Positions 41,095-48,975 of a DNA stretch of 64,000 nucleotides are shown here, piece after piece. The notes beneath the pieces are model-generated. The model was not told where the DNA came from, made no database searches, and worked only from the letters and a program-made list of their open reading frames with translations. Each line of letters begins with the position of its first letter. Position 1 is the stretch's first letter. The DNA comes from a bacterium. Its GTDB lineage: Bacteria > Cyanobacteriota > Sericytochromatia > S15B-MN24 > UBA4093. The position numbers and the translations under genes were made by a program. Location: contig JAGIBK010000005.1 of NCBI GenBank assembly GCA_017744355.1, positions 386,790 through 450,789 on the forward strand. Reading direction: 5' to 3'.

Positions 41095-41238
41095 GATGAG
41101 ACCTTCCTGAGTCAAAGCCGCGGGTGCTCTTGAAAGCCGTGGGCGTTGGCGAAAGAGCGACTTCCTTATCATACGGCCCTTGATCCGACCCCGGCAACGC
41201 ACCGTTTAGCCTGCTTGGCGCATGGGTATGCGGGGGTT

Positions 41239-41991
41239 ATGAACAAAGTGCTGATCGCCGCAGGCGGCCTCGCCATCGCCATCGGGCTCGGGGCTTTCGC
41301 CGCTGACCCCCGTAACCAGGCCGCCCTCCGCCTTGTCGTCAACAACATGGCCGCCGAGAAGCCCGCCATGCAGGGCGTGGTCTTCAAGGTCCCCTTCCTC
41401 AAGGACCCGCCTCCCAAGAAGGCCTACCATGGCCTCTACCCCGAGCACTTCACCTGGGGAACGGACGCGGTCCTCAAGTACTACGACCTGGGCGAGGGCT
41501 ACTGGCAGACGCCGGGCATCAACCTCGTGAACGGTCGCTCGGTGGAGAGCGAGGCTGACGAGTGGCAGGCGCACTTCCGCTTCAAGTTCAACCCGCCCTC
41601 GGATCCGCTGCACCCGGGCCACACCCTGGTGGCGATTGACTCGCCGCAGCACGCGCTGAGCTTCGCGCCGCTGGGGCCGGTGGACTTCGACGGGGTGCGC
41701 ACGATTCCCGCCGACAAGTGGCTCAAGCGCAACGAGAGCGAGCGCGCGGCGGTGTGGAACCTCAAGGCCGGCGACGTGGTGGGGATCAAGATCGACGCGG
41801 TCTCTCTGGCCGAGCCTGAGCGGGCCTCCGGCAGCGCCAAGCCGGCGACGCCCAAGCGCCACGCCTTCGTGGCCAAGGTGCGACTCAAGAAGCTGTCCCA
41901 CTCGACGGTGCGCTTCGACTTCGTCTACCGCAACGACGGCAAGCTCGATTTCCCCGCTCCCAATCACCCGGAGGCGGGCGCGAAACACTAG
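41239..41991 (+). CDS. Secreted or membrane-anchored protein of unknown function
   Basis: 250 residues from the ATG at 41239. An N-terminal hydrophobic stretch (MNKVLIAAGGLAIAIGLGAFAA) is a signal peptide or anchor. The rest is soluble with no cysteines and many Pro, Asp and aromatic residues (PPPKKAYHGLYPEHFTWGTDAVLKYYDLGEGYWQTPGINLVNGRSVESEADEWQAHFRF). I do not recognise the family. Divergent from the hydrolase gene; its stop shares a CTAG with the opposite small gene. Confidence 0.7.
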   Translation: MNKVLIAAGGLAIAIGLGAFAADPRNQAALRLVVNNMAAEKPAMQGVVFKVPFLKDPPPKKAYHGLYPEHFTWGTDAVLKYYDLGEGYWQTPGINLVNGRSVESEADEWQAHFRFKFNPPSDPLHPGHTLVAIDSPQHALSFAPLGPVDFDGVRTIPADKWLKRNESERAAVWNLKAGDVVGIKIDAVSLAEPERASGSAKPATPKRHAFVAKVRLKKLSHSTVRFDFVYRNDGKLDFPAPNHPEAGAKH

Positions 41992-42287
41992 GGAGTGTCC
42001 CAGTCGCCGAACAGGGTCTCGATCAGCGTTCGCACCTCGGTGCGGATGTCGCAGCAGAGCGCGTGCTCCTCGGGAAAGGCCCAGACGCCCTCGATGGTCG
42101 CAGCCTCCAGCAACTGGCGCAGCTTCGAGGTCGCCACGTAGTCGTCGAGGTAGTAGCGGCCCCCATCCTGGTGCAGTTCGCGCACCTCGATGACCTTGCC
42201 CCACAGGCTCTGGTCGAAGACGATGGCCTCTCCGCTGGTGAAGGCGACCCGATGGGTCGAGACGAGTTCGGGATCCGGTTCGAACAT
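41988..42287 (-). CDS. Small cytoplasmic protein of unknown function
   Basis: 99 residues, ATG with AAGAGGT upstream. A beta-rich start (HRVAFTSGEAIVFDQSLWGKVIEVRELHQDGGRYYLDDYVATSKLRQLL) and a C-terminus with an adjacent cysteine pair (EEHALCCDIRTEVRTLIETLFGDWDTP). No signal peptide. Its stop codon overlaps the stop of the convergent gene (shared CTAG). I do not recognise it. Confidence 0.6.
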   Translation of the reverse strand: MFEPDPELVSTHRVAFTSGEAIVFDQSLWGKVIEVRELHQDGGRYYLDDYVATSKLRQLLEAATIEGVWAFPEEHALCCDIRTEVRTLIETLFGDWDTP

Positions 42288-42375
42288 GGCGTACCTCTTG
42301 GTTTCGCCATTCTAGCATCGCGCGCTCCGGGGCTTTAAATCTTCGTGAAAGGCGCTTGCCCGCTCGTCGCGCGGG

Positions 42376-42381
42376 TATACT
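42376..42381 (+). promoter_or_regulatory. Probable -10 element before a small gene
   Basis: TATACT (42376-42381) in a GC-rich stretch, 30 bp before the ATG at 42412. The -35 is poor (CGCTTG at 17 bp). Confidence 0.4.
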
Positions 42382-42411
42382 CCCTACAGTACGTGCTGAA
42401 AGGGGGCAACG

Positions 42412-42648
42412 ATGCAGATCGATTCCATCGTCATCGAACGGGAAGACGGCCCTCTCTTCTGTGGCTTGCTGTTCTTCCAGCACGAGGCCACCGCCCAGTA
42501 CTTGCCCTGGACCGTGGACCTCAACGATCCGAAGAAGATCGTGCTCAAGCTCTTCCCGCCCGAGGCCGCCGGCACCCTGCCCGTGGTCCAGGCCCACTAT
42601 GAGACCATGGCCGGCGCCATCGTCGATCGGGTCCTCCAGGAGCATTGA
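42412..42648 (+). CDS. Small protein of unknown function
   Basis: 78 residues, ATG with AAAGGGGG upstream. MQIDSIVIEREDGPLFCGLLFFQHEATAQYLPWTVDLNDPKKIVLKLFPPEAAG looks like a small alpha/beta fold, ending in a helix (HYETMAGAIVDRVLQEH). No signal peptide. Its stop codon lies inside the first arm of the structured repeat at 42647-42724. Family not recognised. Confidence 0.6.
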   Translation: MQIDSIVIEREDGPLFCGLLFFQHEATAQYLPWTVDLNDPKKIVLKLFPPEAAGTLPVVQAHYETMAGAIVDRVLQEH

Positions 42649-42724
42649 GCGTCTAACAAAACTGTTCCTTCGAGCCGCCCCCGGCGGCCATCAGTCGTAA
42701 CATGCCTGGTTTTGTTAGATGCTC
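42647..42724 (+). repeat. Structured repeat, copy A
   Basis: The outer arms GAGCGTCTAACAAAAC (42647-42662) and GTTTTGTTAGATGCTC (42709-42724) pair over 16 bp with one G-T wobble. An inner hairpin GCCGCC-CCC-GGCGGC (42674-42688) lies within, flanked by ACTGTTCC and CATGCCTG, which copy B at 50716-50795 also has. The core (42652-42719) has the same 68-nt length as in copy B. It begins inside the stop codon of the upstream gene, so it would form a 3'-end structure in that mRNA. Confidence 0.85.
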
Positions 42725-42727
42725 TAA

Positions 42728-42742
42728 CGGGCGTACCGCCCG
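42728..42742 (+). terminator. Short terminator-like hairpin after repeat A
   Basis: CGGGCG-TAC-CGCCCG followed by CTTCCCTTCTT. The remaining stretch up to 42941 shows no other gene or RNA that I can support. Confidence 0.4.
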
Positions 42743-42941
42743 CTTCCCTTCTTCCTGCATCCGCCTCTCACCCCCTGCTGACAGCCGTTTGGACGAGCGT
42801 TGTCCATGGCAGGGGGGGATGCTACCATGGCCGGGGCCTAAGTGAGGCATTGCTTGTTCAGGGTGCGATCGAACCCGGCGCGAGCCTCCGTCGTCAAGAG
42901 ATGCAGCAGCGTCCCCCGCCTCGTTGGAAGAAGGAATGCGC

Positions 42942-44042
42942 ATGAACCGATTCGCCTTGAAAGTCGTGGCCGTGGCCCTTTCGGTCTCGACCCTGCCGGT
43001 CGCCCTCGCGAGCGCCGCGTTCGCGGCTCCCACCCCCACCCAGCTGGTCCGGCAGGTGCTCGATTCGCAAGGCTCGGTCTCCTATACCGGCAAGCGCGTC
43101 CAGCTCCTCACCCGCCAGACCTTGGCCCTCAAGGCCGCCATGCGGGTCTTCTACCAGGACGACAAGAACTACCGCGTCACCGTGCAGGAGCCTTCGACCC
43201 TCACGGGCGTCAATCTGTGGATGAAGGACAACCGCGCCAACGTCTTCTTCCCCGCCGAGAATCTGCTCTTCCGCAACGACAACCCCACCGGCAGCAACGA
43301 GGCCGCCAGCACGATCTTCGGCCAGCTGACCGCCAACCCGACCCTCTTGCAGCGCAACTACGCCCTGCGCATCCTCTCGGACGCCGAGGAGCCCAACAGC
43401 ATCGTCGCCATGACGCCCTGCTACGTGCTGGAGGCCGAGCCCATCCGCGGCTACGTCACGCCGGGGCACCGCTTCTGGATCTCGAAGGACACCAACCAGG
43501 TCCTCAAGGAGGAACGCACCTGGGGCAAGGGCCTTTCGCCTTACTTCTCCAGCTACTTCGAGGACTTCGTGCCCTCCCCGCGGGTGGACACCGAGGTCGG
43601 CCTGCCTTCCTCCAAGCTCAACACCGTCCAGCTCCAGCGGGATCAGAAGAACAGCTTCGTGCAGTACCGCTCGGTCGAGGAGGCCGAGAAGGCCATCGGC
43701 GAGAAGGTCGCCCTGCCCAGCTACGTGCCGGCGGGCTTCCAGCTCCACTCGCTCCAGTTCGCGAGCTTCTTCGGCACGCGCATCACCCTTTTGCACTACA
43801 CCGACGGCCTCAACTGGATGTTCGTCTCCTATCGCCCCAAGCCCAACATGTTCCTGACCGTCATGGCCGGGGCCATGGCCCTGGGGCTGGTGGACAAGAT
43901 GAGCTCGCTGAGCTACCAGGCGCCTTACAACTACTTCGGCTCCGAGCAGGCCGGTCAGCTCCTGTACGCGTACGGCGACCTCTATCCGGACGATCTGCAG
44001 CGGACCGTGAACTCGGTCACCTTCGCGAGCGCCGCCAAGTAG
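42942..44042 (+). CDS. Exported MucB/RseB-like protein (probable)
   Basis: 366 residues from the ATG at 42942, chosen over an ATG at 42936 because AGAAGGA is 7 bases upstream. Signal peptide residues 1-28 (ends AAFAAP). LVRQVLDSQGSVSYTGKRVQLLTRQTLALKAAMRVFYQDDKNYRVTVQEP follows the first domain of MucB/RseB (a LolA-like half-barrel). VALPSYVPAGFQLHSLQFASFFG follows its second domain, whose PxYVPAGF motif is well conserved. RseB senses lipopolysaccharide intermediates in sigma-E signalling. No sigma-E gene is nearby, so its role here is unknown. A TonB-like gene follows after 22 bp. Confidence 0.62.
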   Translation: MNRFALKVVAVALSVSTLPVALASAAFAAPTPTQLVRQVLDSQGSVSYTGKRVQLLTRQTLALKAAMRVFYQDDKNYRVTVQEPSTLTGVNLWMKDNRANVFFPAENLLFRNDNPTGSNEAASTIFGQLTANPTLLQRNYALRILSDAEEPNSIVAMTPCYVLEAEPIRGYVTPGHRFWISKDTNQVLKEERTWGKGLSPYFSSYFEDFVPSPRVDTEVGLPSSKLNTVQLQRDQKNSFVQYRSVEEAEKAIGEKVALPSYVPAGFQLHSLQFASFFGTRITLLHYTDGLNWMFVSYRPKPNMFLTVMAGAMALGLVDKMSSLSYQAPYNYFGSEQAGQLLYAYGDLYPDDLQRTVNSVTFASAAK

Positions 44043-44064
44043 CCTGGTGAAGGAAAGAGGTCTC

Positions 44065-44931
44065 ATGCGCATCGGCTCTTTCGGAGCGTCGCTCCTGATC
44101 CATGCCCTGGTGCTCGGTGCGCTCGTCTTCCCGGCGGGCAGTGCCGCTCGCCGGGTGCCCCCCATGCCCCTGCCCACCCCGAACATCACGGTGGCGCTGG
44201 TGGCGCTCGAGAAGCTCCAGCCCAAGACCGTCGAGATCAAGAAGGGGACCATCCAGTACCCCGACAAGAAGAAGCCCGAGCCCAAGCCGACCCCCACCCC
44301 GAAACCCGCCGCGACCCCGAAGGTCGCCGCCAAGCCGACGCCTGCGCCCGCCAAGGTGGCCACCAAGCCGAAACCGGCCCCGACCCCCAGGCCCACGCCC
44401 TCGGCCAAGCCGGTGGACAAGGACCATGCGACCTTCGAGGCGCTGCGCCAGTACAAGGAGTACGCGGGGCTCACCGACGAGCAGATTCGCAAGATGCCCC
44501 TGCCGCCCGGCATGAAGGACTGGAAGTCGGTCCTTGCCATGACCAAGGAGCTGGACAAGCTCGACTGGACCCAGCCGCCGCCCGATACGGGCGACAAGAC
44601 GAAGAAGGTCTCGGGTGGCGGGTTCTTCGGCTGGGCCCCGAGCGGGCTAGGGCAGTCGACCGAGTACATGGGAGGCCCTGCGCGCGAGCAGGTGGACGGC
44701 AAGTGGCGCTACGCCTTCCAGTACTTCGGGGCGGTCATGGTCGCCGAGTGGGTCGAGGGGGCCGACGTGGCCAAGGTCGCGTACTACCCCTACGGCCAGA
44801 AGCCGGATGAGTCGAAGACCTTCGAGATCTCGGTCAAGCCCAAGGACGAGGATATGAGCGCCGAGATGATCGCGCAGTACACCCTCATCAGCATGGGCCA
44901 GGCACCGATGCCGGTGTCGCGCCAGAAGTGA
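44065..44931 (+). CDS. TonB-like inner-membrane protein with Pro/Lys-rich linker
   Basis: 288 residues from the ATG at 44065 (AAAGAGGT upstream). An N-terminal membrane anchor (FGASLLIHALVLGALVFPAG) contains a histidine like the SxxxH of TonB anchors. A long Pro-Lys-Ala region follows (PKPTPTPKPAATPKVAAKPTPAPAKVATKPKP), and then an unfamiliar C-terminus without the usual TonB fold motif YP. The plan fits a TonB- or TolA-type energy transducer, but exbB and exbD are absent and the end is unlike TonB, so function is uncertain. Its stop overlaps the next gene (GTGA). Confidence 0.55.
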   Translation: MRIGSFGASLLIHALVLGALVFPAGSAARRVPPMPLPTPNITVALVALEKLQPKTVEIKKGTIQYPDKKKPEPKPTPTPKPAATPKVAAKPTPAPAKVATKPKPAPTPRPTPSAKPVDKDHATFEALRQYKEYAGLTDEQIRKMPLPPGMKDWKSVLAMTKELDKLDWTQPPPDTGDKTKKVSGGGFFGWAPSGLGQSTEYMGGPAREQVDGKWRYAFQYFGAVMVAEWVEGADVAKVAYYPYGQKPDESKTFEISVKPKDEDMSAEMIAQYTLISMGQAPMPVSRQK

Positions 44932-45557
44932 TCGCCGAGCGTCTGGCCGAGCGCCTTTCCGAGCTGCGCAAGGCCGCGAGCATGACCCAGTCGCAGCTCG
45001 CCGAGCGCGCGGGCATCAGTCGCGCCTACCTGGCGGCTCTGGAGCGCGGCTTCTCGAGCGCGACCAAAGCGCCTCCCAACCCCTCGCGCCAGGTACTCGA
45101 AGACCTGGCGCGCGCGCTCGGCGTCGAGCGCGCGGCGCTCCTGGGGGATCGCACCCACCAGCCGAGCCTGCCGTTTCCCGAGCCGTCGCCCTTGCCTGCT
45201 CTCAGGCACCTCGGGTGTGCCCCGGGGCCCGTGCCCGCCGAGGACGGCTCTCCCTGGGCGTTGCCCGAGGCCGAGGGCGTGGTCGAGGTGGGTCTGGAGG
45301 TGGACGAGGGCCTGGGGCTCGTGCCCGGCGATTCGGTCCTGATCCGCTGGCTCTCGCCCGTCGACGAGGAGCCCGAGGGGCTTTGCCTCATCGAGCAGAG
45401 CGGACGATGGGCCTGGGGGCGGATCGCCTACATTGCCAAGCAGCCGTTCATGAGCGCTCCGGATGGGAGCTATCGGCCCTTTCCGAAGGGCGCGATCGCG
45501 AAAGCCGTGGCGATCGCCCTCGTTCGGCGGTTGCACGAACCCTCGAACGGGGCATAA
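44928..45557 (+). CDS. XRE-family regulator with an S24-like tail
   Basis: 209 residues, GTG start overlapping the previous stop. The helix-turn-helix LSELRKAASMTQSQLAERAGISRAYLAALERGF (residues 8-41) is the XRE type. A Pro-rich linker leads to a C-terminal domain (VEVGLEVDEGLGLVPGDSVLIRWLSP) shaped like the LexA/CI S24 fold (GDxVLI). The catalytic Ser of S24 is not seen, so self-cleavage is unlikely. Coupled to the TonB-like gene, it may control this operon. Confidence 0.75.
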   Translation: MIAERLAERLSELRKAASMTQSQLAERAGISRAYLAALERGFSSATKAPPNPSRQVLEDLARALGVERAALLGDRTHQPSLPFPEPSPLPALRHLGCAPGPVPAEDGSPWALPEAEGVVEVGLEVDEGLGLVPGDSVLIRWLSPVDEEPEGLCLIEQSGRWAWGRIAYIAKQPFMSAPDGSYRPFPKGAIAKAVAIALVRRLHEPSNGA

Positions 45558-45581
45558 GACTTGAACGGAGGATCAAGCCTT

Positions 45582-45764
45582 ATGAAGAATCTCGGGAAGC
45601 TCCTGCTCCTGCTCAGCCTTGCCATGTTGCCCGTCGCCTGCGCCGTCGAAGAAGACGACATGCCGGGCGTGGTCGGCCCCCCTTCGTCCGGCGGTGGTGA
45701 CAACACCCTCGTCGGGGGCGTGGGGAACGGTGGTAACGACGCGACCAAGAGCGCCAATCCCTAG
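45582..45764 (+). CDS. Very small lipoprotein
   Basis: 60 residues from the ATG at 45582 (ACGGAGGA upstream). Signal peptide with lipobox MLPVAC; the mature part is only about 38 residues, acidic then Gly/Asn-rich (EEDDMPGVVGPPSSGGGDN). Function unknown. Lies 24 bp after the XRE gene. Confidence 0.6.
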   Translation: MKNLGKLLLLLSLAMLPVACAVEEDDMPGVVGPPSSGGGDNTLVGGVGNGGNDATKSANP

Positions 45765-45809
45765 CCCCTCGGAGCGTCGAACCCCCGCGAAACCTCGCCT
45801 CTTGAAGGT

Positions 45810-45838
45810 TTGACGCGCCCTCCCCTGCGTGATATACC
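45810..45838 (+). promoter_or_regulatory. Promoter of secG
   Basis: TTGACG (45810-45815), 17-bp spacer, TATACC (45833-45838). Followed by a hairpin and then secG. Confidence 0.65.
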
Positions 45839-45848
45839 TGAGGTTGCG

Positions 45849-45869
45849 GCAAGGTGTTCTACACCTTGC
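45849..45869 (+). promoter_or_regulatory. Perfect hairpin in the secG leader
   Basis: GCAAGGTGT-TCT-ACACCTTGC: a 9-bp stem with a 3-nt loop, starting close to the expected transcription start. No U-tract follows, so it may stabilise the 5' end of the mRNA. Confidence 0.45.
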
Positions 45870-45901
45870 GCCCCGTTGTTGTCGCTTCTTAGAGGATCCC
45901 A

Positions 45902-46141
45902 ATGCCCTTCTTTAAAGTCTTCTTGAGCATTTCGCAGGTCTTCCTCTCGATCGCCCTGATCGTCGCCGTGCTGTTGCACTCCGCCAAGGGCGAAGGGCTC
46001 GCCGGTATCGGCGGACAGGCGCACATGTTCGGAAGCCAGAAGGGCGTGGAAGCCGGTCTCAACCGGATCACGACGGTCATCGCCGCCTGCTGGATCCTGG
46101 TGGCGATCGCGCTGGCGGTCATCGGCCGCTCGGGTCTCTAG
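45902..46141 (+). CDS. secG: Preprotein translocase subunit SecG
   Basis: 79 residues, two membrane segments with the SecG pattern: VFLSISQVFLSIALIVAVLLHSAKGEGLAGIGGQAHMFGSQKGVEAGLNRITTVIAACWILVAIALAVI. The SAKGEG-LAG...GG loop is diagnostic. It assists SecYE in protein export. The peptide-binding protein gene begins right after it. Confidence 0.95.
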   Translation: MPFFKVFLSISQVFLSIALIVAVLLHSAKGEGLAGIGGQAHMFGSQKGVEAGLNRITTVIAACWILVAIALAVIGRSGL

Positions 46142-46154
46142 GGTGCAGCACCTG

Positions 46155-47993
46155 ATGGTCCGTCAATTGCATCGCACTCTCCTCCCTGCAATCCTGGCTG
46201 TCACCCTCGGTCTTACCGGCTGCTTCGCTTCGAACAGCAAGCGCCCTGAGCCGGTTCCCTACGACAAGGTCACCTACTCGATCCCCAACCCCAAGGTCCA
46301 GAGCGGCACGCTCGGCAAGGGGCAGCGGATCCTGACGGGGGTCTTCTCGTCCGAGCCCAACTCCTTCAACAAGTTTTACGCCGAAGGCGTCAACTCGCAG
46401 TACGCCCTGACCTTCATGTACGAGGGCCTGGTCGAGTCGAACCCCAAGACCGCCGCGGTCGAGCCCGGTCTCGCCGAGTCCTGGACGGTGTCGCCCGACA
46501 ACAAGACCTTCGTCTTCAAGCTGCGCGAGGGGCTCAAGTGGTCCGACGGCCACCCCCTCACCGCCGACGACGTGGTCTTCACCTTCAACGAGATCATCTG
46601 CAGCCCCAACTTCCCTGACAACCGGCAGGTGGACGGGGTCAAGATCGACGGCAAGTTCCCCAAGGTCACCAAGATCGACGATCTGCACGTCAAGTTCGAG
46701 CTGCCGCGCGTGTTCGGGCCCTTCTTGAGCACCGTCGCCGGCACCGCCTTCGTGCCCAAGCACCAGTGGGAGCCCCTGGTCAAGGAGAAGGACAAGAGCG
46801 GCCGTCCCAAGCTGTACCAGGCCTTCGGGGTCAACGACGACGTCACCAAGCTGATCGGCAGTGGTCCCTACACCATCGCCGAGTACATCCCGGGCCAGCA
46901 CATCCTCCTCAACCGCAACCCCTACTACGGGCTGCGGGTCGACGAGGCGAAGAAGCCCCTGCCTTACTCGGACCAGGTTCTCTTGCTCATCACCCCCAAC
47001 TTCTCGACCGAGTCGCTGAAGATGATGGCCAAGGAAGCGGACTTCATGCTCGAGCAGGTCCGTTCCAAGGACTACCAGCTCATGAAGCCCATGGAGAAGA
47101 CCAGCGGCTTCACCGTCGCCGACGGGGGCACCGACTTCGGCAGCTTCTCGGTCTACATCAACATGAGCCGGGACAAGGGCCCGAACGGCGAGTACTACGT
47201 GCCGCTCAAGAAGCAGCGCTGGTTCAACAACGTCCACTTCCGCCGCGCGCTGAGCCACAGCCTCGACCGCGACACGGTCATCACCAACCTGGCCCTGAAC
47301 CTCGCCGAGCCCGCCTACGGCCCGCTCTCGTCGAGCAACCCCTACTACACCGACGACGTGCCCAAGTACTCCTACAACCTGGCCAAGGCCAAGGAAGAGC
47401 TCGTGAAGGGCGGCTTCAAGTGGGATTCGCAGGGTCGCTGCCTCGATGAGCAGGGCAACCCGGTCGATTTCGACCTCCTGGTCTACTCGGAGAGCCCCAA
47501 CTCGATCCCCTTCGGCAACATCTTCAAGGCGGACCTCGAGAAGAACGGCATCAAGCTCAACGTGAAGCCGATCACCTTCAACGCCCTGGTGGACCGGACG
47601 GGCAAGAGCCTGGACTACGACACCTGCATCATGGGCTTCACCGGCAGCACCGAGCCCAACACCGGCGCGAACCTCTGGACGAGCGACGGTACCCTGCACA
47701 TGTTCAACCAGCGCTCGCCCAAGTCGACCTACAAGGCTCCGAACAACCCGTGGGAGACCCGCATCGACCGGATCTTCAGCGAGGCGAGCGGCACCATGGA
47801 CGAGAACAAGCGCAAGGCGCTGTTCGCGGAGTGGCAGCGCATCGTCGCCGACGAGTTGCCGTTGCTGCACATCTACAACAAGACGGCGTTCTACGTGTAC
47901 CGCTCGAGCCTCCAGAACACCGAACCCACGGCCCTCACGGCCACGTTCATGTACCATCCGTTCGTGAATTTCTGGCAGATGTACGCGGAGTAA
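46155..47993 (+). CDS. Peptide ABC transporter substrate-binding lipoprotein (family 5)
   Basis: 612 residues from the ATG at 46155; a GTG at 46143 is an alternative. Lipobox GLTGC near residue 23. Family 5 motifs: LTFMYEGLVESNPKTAAVEPGLAESWTVSPDNKTFVFKLREGLKWSDGHPLTADDVVFTFNEI, then FVPKHQW, GSGPYTIAEYIPGQHILLNRNPYY and VHFRRALSHSLDRDTVI. Such proteins bind peptides, nickel or other small molecules for import through the two permeases encoded next. Longer than typical OppA by about 70 residues. Probably transcribed with secG. Confidence 0.9.
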   Translation: MVRQLHRTLLPAILAVTLGLTGCFASNSKRPEPVPYDKVTYSIPNPKVQSGTLGKGQRILTGVFSSEPNSFNKFYAEGVNSQYALTFMYEGLVESNPKTAAVEPGLAESWTVSPDNKTFVFKLREGLKWSDGHPLTADDVVFTFNEIICSPNFPDNRQVDGVKIDGKFPKVTKIDDLHVKFELPRVFGPFLSTVAGTAFVPKHQWEPLVKEKDKSGRPKLYQAFGVNDDVTKLIGSGPYTIAEYIPGQHILLNRNPYYGLRVDEAKKPLPYSDQVLLLITPNFSTESLKMMAKEADFMLEQVRSKDYQLMKPMEKTSGFTVADGGTDFGSFSVYINMSRDKGPNGEYYVPLKKQRWFNNVHFRRALSHSLDRDTVITNLALNLAEPAYGPLSSSNPYYTDDVPKYSYNLAKAKEELVKGGFKWDSQGRCLDEQGNPVDFDLLVYSESPNSIPFGNIFKADLEKNGIKLNVKPITFNALVDRTGKSLDYDTCIMGFTGSTEPNTGANLWTSDGTLHMFNQRSPKSTYKAPNNPWETRIDRIFSEASGTMDENKRKALFAEWQRIVADELPLLHIYNKTAFYVYRSSLQNTEPTALTATFMYHPFVNFWQMYAE

Positions 47994-48003
47994 GGAGCCC
48001 AGA

Positions 48004-48972
48004 GTGTTTCGCTATCTCATCAAGCGCCTCCTTCAGATGATCCCCCTCTTGATCATCATCTCGGTGATCTCGTTCGGGGTCACCAAGCTCGCGCCCGGCG
48101 ACTTCCTCTCCAAGATGGAGATGAACCCCAACGTCAGCGCCGAGACCATCAAGAAGGAGCGGGAGCGCCTGGGCCTCGACCAGCCGATCCACATCCAGTA
48201 CCTGCGCTGGGCCGGCAACTTCGCCAAGGGCGACATGGGCATCTCGTTCACCTACAACGCCCCGGTGGCGGCGGTGATCGGCCAGAAGCTCGGCAACACC
48301 CTGATCCTGGGGCTCGCCGCCATGCTCTTCACCTGGCTCATCGCCATCCCGCTAGGCATCTACTCGGCGGTGCGGCAGTACTCGCTGGGGGACAAGGTCG
48401 CCTCGATCTTCTCGTTCGTGAGCCTGGGCATCCCTGACTTCTTCCTGGCGCTGCTCTTGCTCTACTTCGCGTCGCGCACGGGGATCTTCCCCATCGGCGG
48501 CATGATGAGCCCGCAGTCCTTCACCTTCCCGTGGTACCAGCAGGCGCTCGATCTGCTCTACCACCTGATCGTGCCGACCATCGCGGTGGGCATCGGCTCG
48601 ATCGCGATCCTTCAGCGCCGCATGCGCGGCAACATGCTCGACGTGCTGGGCGAGGAGTACATCCGCACCGCCCGCGCCAAGGGCCTGCCCGAGAACAAGG
48701 TCATCTACAAGCACGCGGTCCGCAACGCCATCAACCCCATGGTCACCCTCTTGGGTTACGACCTCGCGGCGCTCCTCTCGGGCTTCGCGCTGGTCGAGAA
48801 CGTGGTGGGCTGGCCGGGCCTCGGTCAGCTGATGCTGCAGGCGATGGTGGGCATGGACATGACCCTCTCGATGGCCGGCCTGATGATCGGCGCCACCATG
48901 CTGATCGTGGGCAACCTGCTCGCCGACTTGCTGCTCGCCGCGGTTGATCCGCGCATCAAACTGGAGGCCTAG
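48004..48972 (+). CDS. Peptide ABC transporter permease, DppB/OppB type
   Basis: 322 residues, GTG start at 48004. FRYLIKRLLQMIPLLIIISVISFGVTKLAPGDF is the OppB N-terminus; KERERLGLDQPIHIQYLRWAGNFAKGDMGISF is its conserved periplasmic segment. The EAA loop reads EEYIRTARAKGLPENKVIYKHAVRNAINP. Pairs with the next gene 3 bp away. ATPases are not in the window. Confidence 0.92.
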   Translation: MFRYLIKRLLQMIPLLIIISVISFGVTKLAPGDFLSKMEMNPNVSAETIKKERERLGLDQPIHIQYLRWAGNFAKGDMGISFTYNAPVAAVIGQKLGNTLILGLAAMLFTWLIAIPLGIYSAVRQYSLGDKVASIFSFVSLGIPDFFLALLLLYFASRTGIFPIGGMMSPQSFTFPWYQQALDLLYHLIVPTIAVGIGSIAILQRRMRGNMLDVLGEEYIRTARAKGLPENKVIYKHAVRNAINPMVTLLGYDLAALLSGFALVENVVGWPGLGQLMLQAMVGMDMTLSMAGLMIGATMLIVGNLLADLLLAAVDPRIKLEA

Positions 48973-48975
48973 CCC

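Noticed and set aside
41203-41238. Start of the 41239 gene at 41146
   Set aside because: The extension would overlap the region needed for the divergent gene's leader and lacks a signal peptide; the ATG at 41239 begins a clean hydrophobic leader.
42840-42930. Possible tRNA, because of a GATCGAACCCGG-like string
   Set aside because: No acceptor, D or anticodon stems can be drawn around it.
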